Shown: positions 1-8,940 of the stretch, piece by piece | Layout of the letters: the number at the start of each line of letters is the position of its first letter | Numbering within the stretch: the first letter of the stretch is position 1 | Assembly: GCA_009602725.1 (NCBI GenBank) | Contig: WELB01000037.1 | Span: 43,180 to 71,812, forward strand | Length of the DNA stretch: 28,633 nt | Source: Spirogloea muscicola | Lineage: Eukaryota; Streptophyta; Zygnematophyceae; Spirogloeales; Spirogloeaceae | Reading direction: 5' to 3' | Notes under the pieces: model-generated | Told to the model about the DNA's origin: nothing | Seen by the model: the letters and a program-made list of their open reading frames with translations, nothing else | Database searches by the model: none | Program-made: the position numbers and the translations under genes

Positions 1-20
1 CAGCCAAGGCAGCGGCGGCG

Positions 21-3000
21 ATGGCGGAGGAGGCGGCGACGGAGGCGTCCGCGGGCGACGGTGAGGCCGGGGAGGACTCGCTGCGCGACGGCGCCGCGTC
101 CGTGGTGACGGCCGGCACGGACGACACGCTCCACGGGCCGCCTTCTGGCTGGCCGGGCGGCGGCGGCGGCGGCAGCGGCCGTCGTGGCGGCGGCGACTTT
201 GGCGCCGGCCTCACTGAGCCCTGGAATGCCATCGCCGAGTCCATCTCCGCTCAAAAGACGAAGCTGAAGCGGCGGGTGCGTGCTGGCACTCTGCCGGGTT
301 GAGCCTCCCGCTTTGCCTGCGGCAGGGCAATTGGCACCAAGGGACAATTGTCCTACACTCAATGTGGGATTGACGTGGATGCAAACGACATCTCTAAGAG
401 TCAAAGATCACGGCAGTATGAGATTGTACGTCAATGGGAGGAGAGAAAGTGTCAAACCGTGCTTCGCTCCTTTCTCGGCCGGTGGCCTTACTGCATTTAC
501 CTCGTTGAGATAGTGTAGCTTGGCAGGGTGAAAGGGAGCCTCGATTTGCATCTGAAATGGCATATGTGGGGCTGATTGTGCTTACGTTTTGCTGCAGCGA
601 GACATAAGCAGAAGCCGGCGAATTGAGCGCAGCAGCGACACGTCCTCGTTCTCCCAAAGAGTTGCAGCCCTGAAGCCTGTCATCATCTACCCCCAGAATA
701 AGTACGGTACATGGTCACTCCGCCACCCTCCAGCCCTTCTAGCAGATGCTCAGATTCATAGAGTTGCAGGCCCTGCGAGAAATTGTGTCCCAGCTGCCTC
801 TTGAACCCTGACTCCTTCATCTGCATGCTCAGGTACTACCAGATGTGGCAGCATGTCCTACTTCTGGCCGCTGCCTATTCATCCGTGGTGACCCCTTTCG
901 AATTTGGTTTCTACAAGGGCACAGGGCTGCCACGTTGGTGGGAGCTCTTTGATATAGCCATGAATCTGATCTTCATGGCCGATATTGCCTTGAACTTCTG
1001 CCTCGCATATGTGGACAGGGCAACCTACGTCCTTATAGACGACCGCACACTGATTGCCAAGAGGTCAGCCCTGCAGAAGGGGTGCTGCATCAGGAGTCAC
1101 CAACTTCATCCAGAGTCTTGTGCATGCCCTGCAACTTGGGCCTAGCAGTCAGAGCTTCAGACGAGTGCACCATTGCGGGTGTTTCTGACGCCGTCACTGA
1201 CTTACTTTGAGTCTCCTCCATTGAGAATTCGCATGAGTCTTCTGACATACAATCTTGTGAATCACAGATATGCAAGGACAAGGCTTCTCCCAGACTTGCT
1301 GGCGTGCCTCCCCTGGGACTCATTATACAAGGTGCGCCACTGCTATAAGCTCATACTTCATATGCAGCTGTCTTGGGTGAATTGCCTGTCATACTGCAAG
1401 CTCTAGTGCTGCTATTCCCCACTGCCTAGACCATTGGATCTACAGATTGATCCGCAGATTTAAGCACTATTTGTTCGTCTCCGCATCCTTTCCTGGACAC
1501 GTAGAGCAAGTTGTGTCACCCCTTATTGTTTTGTACATGATACAGGTGAATATGTTAGCTCTCAGTATGGTCATGTGACAGATTTGCATGTTTTGACAAG
1601 GACAGGCATCAGGCCGGCAGGAGACTCTTCGGGTATTTAATTGGTTCCGTCTCTTTCGTGCTCGCCATGTTGACGACTTCTTGGCAAGGTACTCACTTGT
1701 CGATGAATATACTTCTTCCAGCAATGCAGAATTGGTGCCGTGATGAGAAGAGGTCAGGCACGAGTGTGTGCCAAATCTGAAGCTTACATACATTCAGAGA
1801 GCTGGCAGCAGTTGGTAAGCAGAAGCAATAATCGACCTGACAGCGGTGCACTTTTATGCTCTAGATGCGAGCGAGACATTAGATTCAACTACTTCATGGT
1901 TAGGGTGGTGAAACTCCTAGTTGTGGAGCTCTTCTGTGGCCATGTCGCTGGATGTCTTTTTTATTATCTTGCCACTACTATCCCTGCTGAGGATGAAGCG
2001 GACACCTGGATTGGAAGCCTCACGCTTGGCGCAAACAGCTACAAGAACTTCCGAGAGCTCAGCTTGGGCAAGAGGTACATCACAGCTCTGTACTGGGCAA
2101 TTGTTACAATGACAACAATAGGTGAGTGAACTATTGACCACATTTGTGATTGGGATGCTTGCTTTGCAGATGTACAGCCGCCTACTTTGCTGTAAATTCT
2201 GCAAGTTATAGCCTCCAATATTTGGACACTCCAATCATTAGGCAGTTCAAACAGGTAACAGATATCACTTCACACCGGTGTTCATCATGGCATCATGCAA
2301 ATAGCAACCTCGAAGAGTCATTGGCTTGCTTACTGAAAAAGGTATCGCTGCGTACAGGTTATGGTGACATTCATGCAGTGAATCCAAGAGAGATGGTTTA
2401 TCTATCATCTATATCTCATTTGACATGATCTTGGGTGCATACCTGATTGGCAACATGACTGCGCTGATTGTCAGAGGCAGCAATACTAGTCGATACAGGG
2501 AAACAGTGACCTCCTTCACCAATTTTGCCAAAAGGTAGGCACTAGACAGTGCATGAAGGGCCTCAAGAGCATAACAAGTCACCGTAGTTGGTCAAGAAAG
2601 TGGGTGACTCCATTTCATCCTTATGGGGTGAGTGTGGCATCATTGTGACAGGAACAATCTTCCAAGGGGTCTGAGAAGGCAGATGAAAGCACATGTTGTG
2701 CTGCAATTCCAGACTAATGAGCAGAAGAATAATGAGATACTGCACACCTTTCCAACAAGTATCCAGGCAAAAGTTGCAAGACATTTGTATGCTCACACAG
2801 TGGGGGATACATACCTCTTTGATGGCTGCTCAAATGACTTCATTACACAGATTGTTAGCTCCTTGGACCCTTACTCTTGTGTTCAGTAACTATTTAGTGT
2901 TCCTGCCTGTCCCTGCAAGATATGACACCTTTACAAGTCTGTGGCATTTCATCCACTGTACAGCCCTGGTCCTTGGAGGGATATGACATCACAGAATGAT

Positions 3001-6000
3001 AGTATGTCTTGGCAGTCCGCATGTGATGTAGGTTGTTCATTTGTTGCGCACTCCGAGTAGAAAAGCTTTGCTTCTATAGGGCACTACCTGTGCACAAGTG
3101 ATTGCTTGTGCAGAGTAATTGAGCTGATTACTTAATGCGCGATGCAGTCTTCATGACTGCACTTTTCATCACCAGCGCTGGGCAGCACTGTGACACTCAC
3201 TGCTCTTTCCTTTGACAGGTCAACAATCTCGTACCAGAGCACTTGTTTCCTGGCGAAGTAGTTCTGAAGCAGCACGACGCAGCCGGTTACATGTTTTTCG
3301 TCCATTTTGGAGTTTTGGTAAGTCAGCCACAGAGACTGGGTGGCATAACCTGGAAAAATTAGCATGCCCTTGTTTAGTTCTTCATCTTACTCAGTGCAAG
3401 TATTTGCTCCAAGTGATGCTCGTCCAGATTGCAAGACCTCAGGCAAAATCTGGCATCCTCATAGACATGGCAAGAAGTATACACTGGACTCTTGCCCTGC
3501 AAATTATGTCATACACGACAAAGTAAACATTGGATCTGCCTCAGCACTCTAAGTGCATGTGCTGTGCAGGAGGAGATAATGAGTGAAGGTGGGGGAGAAG
3601 AGAACATATTGAATCAGATCTTCAAAAACCAAGTGTTTGGTGAGGTGGCTCTTCTCTGCAGCATCGCTCAGCCGTGTACAGTGCGCGTGAAGGAGTATTG
3701 TCACTTGGTGAGGATTGACAAGCAGTCATTTCAAACAATCGTACAGACTTATGTAAGGGATGGCAAGAGGATTGTCACCAACCTTCTCAAGGTCTGATGA
3801 TCAATCTGACCTCGCTATATTGCACCCTCTTAGGCTTGTTAACCTCTTACTCTTGTCGGTCATCATCTACAAACAGGACAGGTTACCTAGACAGAATGTG
3901 CTGTGCTTGAAGGCATATTGCAGTGTCATTGGTATGCAGTAATCTAATATTTTCAATGCTTGAAGGGCAGTCTATCAATAATTCTCGTTGAAGCCACCAG
4001 GCAGCCAGCTGATTAGATGCGACATCAGTGTTGCAGAATCTGATAATGGAAAGGGAGGACGAAGATAAGACACTGAGGTCGAAGTTCAAGCATTTGGCAG
4101 CTGAAGTTGATGCATTGATCAATCAACAGCAAGTTGATTTGACGACCATGGCCATCAGCATATCAGCCAGGGGCGACTTAGAACAAGTAATTCATTTTCC
4201 TACATAAGCCTCTCCATCGAAATTGTGTCACAGGCAAGCTTCTGACATAAGATTGCCTTTGAGCAGGGAATTTCCCCATTGCTTCAATACCTGCCAATAG
4301 GTGACTGATCAGTCTGCATGCTGCTTAATGCATCATCTTTAAACATCATAGTTGTCGCTTGCAGTTGAGGCAGCTCGTACAAGCAGGAGCAAATCCCTGT
4401 GCCACTGACTATGATGGAAGGACTTCTCTGCACTTGGCATCTTCGAGGGGTTACTATGATGTGGTTAGCTACCTCATACAGGAAGGGGCAGATGTGAATT
4501 GCAAAGGTTAGTATAGAGTCAGCCTTCTGGGCTTATGTGCAAACAGAATGCGTGGCACTTTATACTCAGGTTGTGGTACTGGCTTGGCATCCTTGGTTGA
4601 GCATTGTAATTACGATGGATGAATAATACTGTCTTGGGCCTGTGCTCAGACCATGCTGGAGTGACTCCTCTGCTAGAAGCACTCAAAGGAGGACATGACA
4701 AGGTTGCAAGTATACTACTGAGGCACGGGGGTGACGTTCAATTGGAAGCGCCTGCCAGTGAATTGTGCAATGCAGTCATGAATGGCAACATTGACTATGT
4801 TCGGGTAAGGCTTGAACTTGGACTTTCAGTAGCAGTGTAAAGATCCTTTGCTCAGAGCGTAAAGACCATACTACAGATATTTGAAAGCCGAAGCTTTGTT
4901 GCTTGAAGGATGAGAACAGCTCATTTTCTCTCTGATTTTTTGCAAGTGGAAATGTATGCCATAGTTGGATGACTTCCAGCGTGCAGTCTTCTGCTCTGAT
5001 ATGGGATGGTGTGATTTTGAATACATGTGAAGCGATTGCTGGAGAATGGCGTGGATCCCAACTCTGCAGATTATGATCTGAGGACACCTCTGCATGTGGC
5101 TGCTGCGGAAGGTTACGTTGTATTTGTGCGCCTCCTTTTAGATGCCGGCGCATCCTTACTGGCCAGAGACAGGTCAGATTTGACTGCATCCTCCTATTTG
5201 CCCTTATTAGCAGACGTGACATTTTGTGAAGCTGGTCTGCCTTTATCAGATTGACAGTGAGAAAGATTTCCAGATTGCAATGACCGACATGGTAAGGGCG
5301 AGCATGAAGGCATGCGGCAGATAGTGGCTGTTATTAGATTCTTATGTTGAAACTGCTGTCCCCGCACAGGTGGGGCAACCTTCCACTAGATGAAGCTATC
5401 CGGTCAAGCAGTCAACCTGTTATCTCCCTCCTGGAGGGTTACATGGAAAGTCTTATCGCAGAGGAGGGATTAGAGACACATTTTAGGGACCCAATTGGTG
5501 GTAGAGAAGCTCAAAATGGAGATATGCAGAGCGAGTCAGCAGAACGGGAAGGTCGAAGGGAAGGTATGGCAGGAGGAGAGGAAAGGGCCAAGGGTAAGCA
5601 AGAAGCAGAGGAAGGGGCGCAAGGAGAAGGAGGGGGCGAGCAAGGCGAGCGACGAGTCAACTTTGTGACAGGAGCTAGGAGAGAAGAAGAAGATGGGTTG
5701 GGAGAGTCGATGGTGGAATACAATGACAGGATGCGGAGATTACAGCGGCTAGGCTCCTCTCCGCAACTGTTGCCATCGCCTGCTAGCAGCAGTGACCTGC
5801 TCTTCCGACGACGGAACTGGCAGAGTGAGCGTCTGCTGCCCTTGGCGGTGCAGAAGGAGGAGCCCCCGCCGCCTGCTCCCACTGCAGAGTTGAGGGAGAG
5901 CCAGCTTGCTCAGATGCTGGAGGCGGCAACCCATGCTGCCTCCATGCCCGAGACGGTCGGCCCAAAGAGAAGCTTGCTAAAGCCGGGCAGTCCTCTGCTT

Positions 6001-6637
6001 ATGATGGCCACAGGTGACACCAGACTCTCACTCCTGATTACTCCAGACAGTCTGTGAAAGAACATCACTTAGCTACTCACTTGGACTCTGCAATGTCATC
6101 ATCAGGTAAAGAAAGGTTGGGCTCCTGATAATTAAAAGTTGTTTGTCACCTTGAGGTTTGCTTAAGGTACTTCAGTGTTCTCGCCAGCGTATCCATCGTA
6201 AAGTGCTTGTTCTTGCCCGATTGAGTGCAGGCGTGACTCAACGTCCTGGCCGGAGATTCACTAGTATCTCACCATGGGAGCACGGCTCAATGAGCTCGCG
6301 GTCGCTGAGCATGCGAGACGAGCCAACGCCACAGTTTTCGAGGGCGAATTCTTTGAACAGCTTCGTGCGGAAGCGCGTGACGCTGTTCCCACACCACCCC
6401 TGGGCGCGGGCGGAGCAGCGCCGCAGTGGTCGCACTGTATTGCTGCCAGCCAGCATCGAGGAGCTTCTTGAGTATGGCGCGAAGCATTGGGAAGGGCCCT
6501 TTCAGTCGGTGCTCTCTCAGGAAGGTGGCATGATTGAGACCCTCAATGTTGTTCGTGATAATGACAGCCTCTACCTCGTGGCAGAGGATGACATCATACC
6601 AGGTCTGTCACACAATGTACCGGTGCGCCTACCCTAG
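21..6637 (+). CDS. Plant-type voltage-gated K+ channel (Shaker-like, with CNBD, ankyrin repeats and KHA domain), 16 exons, one apparent frameshift
   Basis: Integral membrane K+ channel of the plant AKT/SKOR type. Exons placed by GT/AG and phase: 21-275, 598-701, 833-1063, 1268-1331, 1621-1688, 1865-2121, 2358-2534, 2652-2853, 3219-3317, 3570-3791, 4037-4186, 4365-4506, 4650-4804, 5033-5172, 5370-6013, 6231-6637. They sum to 3317 nt, one short of 1106 codons. Domain order: Gly/Ala-rich N-terminus, S1 to S4 (S4 has Arg in ETLRVFNWFRLFRARH), pore with filter TTIGYGD, S6, C-linker, CNBD, about five ankyrin repeats, a Glu/Gly-rich linker in exon 15, and a C-terminal KHA domain. The first ATG follows an open GC-rich leader, so the protein could start upstream of the window. 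The missing base is near 2399 in S6. Whether it rectifies inward or outward cannot be read from the sequence. The ankyrin-KHA layout is established for plant Shaker-type channels; the exon borders are inference. Confidence 0.9.
1865..2534 (+). other. K+ channel pore module: S5, pore loop, selectivity filter, S6
   Basis: Exon 6 (1865-2121) encodes CERDIRFNYF, S5 and the pore helix, ending ...WAIVTMTTIG. Exon 7 (2358-2534) completes GYGD at the filter and continues through HAVNPREMV, then S6 (FDMILGAYLIGNMTALIV) and NTSRYRETVTSFTNFAKR. The intron between them splits the first Gly codon of the filter (g at 2121 plus gt at 2358-2359). Donor 2122 is gtgagt; the acceptor is tacag. TTIGYGD is the classic K+-selective signature. 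The reading frame before 2399 and that after 2401 differ by one base. Confidence 0.88.
2652..3791 (+). other. K+ channel C-linker and cyclic-nucleotide-binding-like domain
   Basis: Exons 8-10. Exon 8 gives the C-linker (NNLPRGLRRQMKAH ... FPTSIQAKVARHLYAHTV) and the start of the CNBD (LFDGCSNDFITQI). Exon 9 (3219-3317) gives VNNLVPEHLFPGEVVLKQ and the beta-roll. Exon 10 (3570-3791) gives EEIMSEGGGEEN, VFGEVALLCSIAQPCTVRV and the C-helix (RIDKQSFQTIVQTYVRDGKR). The phosphate-binding-cassette position reads FGEVALL..IAQPCTVR. This resembles plant channels, where cyclic-nucleotide binding is often not functional. Donors at 2854 (gttagc) and 3318 (gtaagt) were chosen because they give a gap-free fit to the family. 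Confidence 0.85.
4365..5435 (+). other. Ankyrin-repeat block of the K+ channel
   Basis: Exons 12-14 and the start of exon 15 encode about five ankyrin repeats: LRQLVQAGANPCATDYDGRT..LHLASSRGY; VVSYLIQEGADVNCKDHAGVTPL; VASILLRHGGDVQLEAP; VRRLLENGVDPNSADYDLRTPLHVAAAEGY; and VRLLLDAGASLLARDRWGNLPLDEA. The repeat units are split by introns at 4507, 4805 and 5173. Ankyrin repeats in plant Shaker channels mediate protein contacts, for example with kinases (established knowledge). No partner can be named from this sequence. Confidence 0.88.
6362..6589 (+). other. KHA domain at the C-terminus of the K+ channel
   Basis: The translation in exon 16 reads FVRKRVTLFPHHPW, then GRTVLLPASIEELLEYGAKH and NVVRDNDSLYLVAEDD. 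This matches the hydrophobic/acidic KHA (dimerisation/clustering) domain that ends plant inward and outward rectifiers. It is followed by about 15 residues and a stop at 6635-6637. A possible donor (gtctgt at 6603) inside the last codons could give another C-terminus, but the domain is complete before it. Confidence 0.82.
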
Positions 6638-8113
6638 CAAACGAATGCCGACCTTGAATCCTGGAAGGACCTTGAGGACCACAGCAATCTGAGCTGCCTG
6701 GGTCTCTACAATGTAATGCTTGCACTTTGATACTGATCAAAGGCCTTCTCTGTGTGCATCCAGACACTCCTAGCTCTACCAGGTGGAGCCAGGCCAACAC
6801 CTACTTTGGTCCGCCGTGATTATGGCAGACATGGATGCTGCGGTGTCTACATCGTGCTTGGCTTGTTATGTATCAACAATAGCCTTCATATTCATTATAG
6901 GCCAATAATCAGTGTGTCATTACTAGAGGCAAGGCACTGGGCCAACCAAGAAGGTTGAGTAACTCGCCCATTATGGTGCTGCTGCAGCAGAATCATTGAG
7001 GCCTCATCGTTGTATTTGCTAGGTCACCACTACCACCATTCTTTCATTCATGTCGTGTTCATTCTGCTCACACCATATTGCGTCTTTCACTCATTGCAAC
7101 TTCTATATAATCAGTAGCTCTGACCATGAAAGTGCTCCAAAAAGTAGAAGCATTCCCTTGTGCCCTCTCACATGAGCTCATTGGACACTCACTTGGCTAC
7201 AGTTCTACACAAAGCCTCTGCAAAGCAGCTGCCGACAGCTGATTGTTGGTATCATCACAGTGTGGCGAATTTTAACCACCCTTCGCGCCAGTAAGTGCAC
7301 TGAAGCTCATGTTAAGTGCGTAGCACTTGGGCTAACCGTGAATCTGAACTTGATGTTGTGCGTCGAGTCCCCTGCTGGACAGAGTCCAACCTGGGTGTAT
7401 ATTCTTGCGACGCTCGTCACTTCCGGCCGCAGAGGCACCGTCGCCAGGGCTCAGAGCTGACTGGAAGCGCAGGGACGGCACTGGGCCGCGCAACTAGACA
7501 TATGTGAGCTGGTGGTGCCCCGGGCTCAGCTGCCCGCAGGCATCGCGGCACTGCAGCCACTGGGGCCGTGCGCCGCCCTTGCCGTCGTCGTCACCAGCCC
7601 GCGGTGGCAGCGTGGCACCCCAGAGCTCCGCCCAGAACCGAAAGATGCTGCGAAGCAAGCTGCCGGTTGTGAAAAGCACGTCCCTGCGATGCACACGCCA
7701 GCACCGAAGATCCGGACTTAGAGCATGGAGGTCAGAAGGCCTCAAGCTTGGCGATCAAGATTCAAGTCTGTATGGAGAGAAAGCAGAGCTGGCTTTGCAT
7801 GAACTCATCAACTCTGATAGGAGGACATTAGCCGGCCTCTTTCAGTCTTCCCAACAACCACTGCCAGGGGCAAAGACTGGTGTCGCTGGAGCAAGCAACG
7901 GCATTGAGACGTGGGTGGTGCGCCAAGACAGGCGCTATTAAGGATGGGCTAAGTATGAATGGACCGAGTGAGCTGATGCAAACGTGGGAAGGGGCCCAAG
8001 GGGCATAGTGCTGGCATTAAGGTCCTCTACATACTTTCTCAGGGCCATACACAATTGATAAAGAATGTTAGAGTCCTCCAAGGTACATTCATGTTTGTTG
8101 CTTTAAGGAACAG
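6638..8113. other. Convergent intergenic region / 3' UTRs between the channel gene and the acetyltransferase gene
   Basis: This holds the 3' ends of two converging genes. A TGTAA at 6712-6716 lies 75 bases after the channel stop; this pentamer is the usual poly(A) signal in many green algae, so it may mark the mRNA end. Most of the rest is AT-richer with many stops in all frames. A GC-rich patch at 7420-7720 has overlapping open frames on both strands and no recognisable domain. I see no RNA gene or repeat in it. Confidence 0.5.
7645..7941 (+). CDS. Possible small ORF, about 98 aa, unrecognised
   Basis: An ATG at 7645 opens a frame to a TAA at 7939-7941, giving a basic N-terminal half (SLRCTRQHRRSGLRAWRSEG) and a milder C-terminal half (ELALHELINSDRRTLAGLFQ). 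The same frame is open upstream to 7504 without an ATG, so it could be a 3' exon of a larger gene. I recognise no family. It lies in the gap between two converging genes and may simply be UTR. Its only support is frame length. Confidence 0.2.
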   Translation: MLRSKLPVVKSTSLRCTRQHRRSGLRAWRSEGLKLGDQDSSLYGEKAELALHELINSDRRTLAGLFQSSQQPLPGAKTGVAGASNGIETWVVRQDRRY

Positions 8114-8761
8114 TTAGTGGGTCAGTTCTAGTGCTTTCAGGACAAGGCGAGGAGGAAGGAGGGTGAGGAGGGAGGTGTGGGGTGCGTACAAGGTGGAGCC
8201 GGGCGGGCGGCCACCGTTGACGTAGTAGACATAGAGGTAGGCGTCGTACGCACGCCCGGCGATGGCGTAGAAGGCGGGCAGGCGGCGCGCGCACTGGAAC
8301 GAGGCCTTCTTGTAGAAGAGGATCGCCGCGCGGTTGTACGAGATGACGTGCAGGTACACGCCGCGGCACGAGCTCGAGGCGCCGGCATACTTGGTCACCT
8401 TGCGCACCAGCGCCGACGCTGCAGCCGAGGAGGGAGAGGCAGGGGAGGAGAGGGAGGTGGAGGGGAGAGGAAGGAGGAGAGGGAGGGGCATGTCAGGGAT
8501 GGATGCAGGAGAGCAGAGTGTGGGAAGAGAGGGAAATGTCAATGAAATATAAGGAGAGAGAGGGGGAGAGAGAGAGTGAGTGGGAAGAGGGAGGTGGGAG
8601 AAGAGGGAGAGAGGCGGAGAGAGAGGGTGAGCAGCAAAGCGGGGGCCGGAGTGTATGGTACCGATGCCCAGGTTGCGGTAGGGCTTGATCACTCCGAGGG
8701 TGAGGATGTAGATGAGTGTGCGCTCGCAGCGCATGAACTCGTAGCCCAGGGTGCCCGCCTC
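8114..8761 (-). CDS. NAA60: C-terminal half of an NAA60/HAT4-type N-alpha-acetyltransferase (GNAT fold); N-terminal half absent
   Basis: GNAT acetyltransferase of the NAA60 type. In animals and plants this family acetylates N-termini of membrane proteins on the cytosolic face (Golgi in animals, plasma membrane reported in plants). Two exons are visible: 8761-8662 and 8418-8114, with acceptors gcag and donor GTACCA. The first encodes EAGTLGYEFMRCERTLIYIL and TLGVIKPYRNLGIG; the latter part is the V..Y/R..GIG acetyl-CoA loop. The second encodes SALVRKVTKYA, CRGVYLHVISYNRAAILFYK, RLPAFYAIAGRAYDAYLYVY and YVNGGRPP, a near-diagnostic NAA60 tail. The family normally has about 70-90 residues before this point (first beta strands and the FPI.Y substrate loop); none is found between here and the next gene upstream. 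The intron between the exons is 243 nt, a multiple of three and open in frame. Confidence 0.8.
   Translation of the reverse strand, partial: EAGTLGYEFMRCERTLIYILTLGVIKPYRNLGIGTIHSGPRFAAHPLSPPLSLFSHLPLPTHSLSPPLSPYISLTFPSLPTLCSPASIPDMPLPLLLPLPSTSLSSPASPSSAAASALVRKVTKYAGASSSCRGVYLHVISYNRAAILFYKKASFQCARRLPAFYAIAGRAYDAYLYVYYVNGGRPPGSTLYAPHTSLLTLLPPRLVLKALELTH
8428..8645 (+). repeat. Polypurine (GA/GGA-rich) low-complexity tract in the acetyltransferase intron
   Basis: Over about 215 bases the + strand is nearly pure G/A, built from GAG, GGAGA and GGGA units with few pyrimidines. On the coding (-) strand it is a long CT tract running up to the acceptor TGCAG at 8419. It explains several spurious Ser/Leu/Pro-rich and Glu/Arg/Gly-rich open frames here. 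Confidence 0.85.
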
Positions 8762-8784
8762 CTGCCGTGACAGGTAGACATGAA

Positions 8785-8937
8785 AAAGATATGAGGGAGT
8801 GGGGAAAGAGGGAGGAGCAGGAGAAATGGGAGGGAGGAAAGAAGAGAAGAGAAGAGGGGCGTAAAGGGGCAGAGAGAGGAGAGAGAGAGAGAGGGATGAG
8901 AGGAGTAGAGGTGGTCTGAGACAGGGGAGGTGGGCGG
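8785..8937 (+). repeat. Second polypurine tract, next to the ambiguous base at 8940
   Basis: GA-rich on the + strand (pure CT on -), with runs of gagaga/gggag. It lies between the last visible NEF1-like exon and the first visible NAA60-like exon. Its acceptor-like end (cacggcag) abuts the acetyltransferase exon at 8761. The n at 8940 sits at its right edge. Confidence 0.85.
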
Positions 8938-8940
8938 GTN

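Noticed and set aside
7080-7120. tatataat near 7105 as a core promoter for a + strand gene
   Set aside because: No convincing coding exon follows within reach, and such strings are expected by chance in the AT-rich UTR region.
8177-8770. Several + strand Glu/Arg/Gly-rich frames
   Set aside because: Products of the GA-rich intron tracts and of the NAA60-like exons read backwards.
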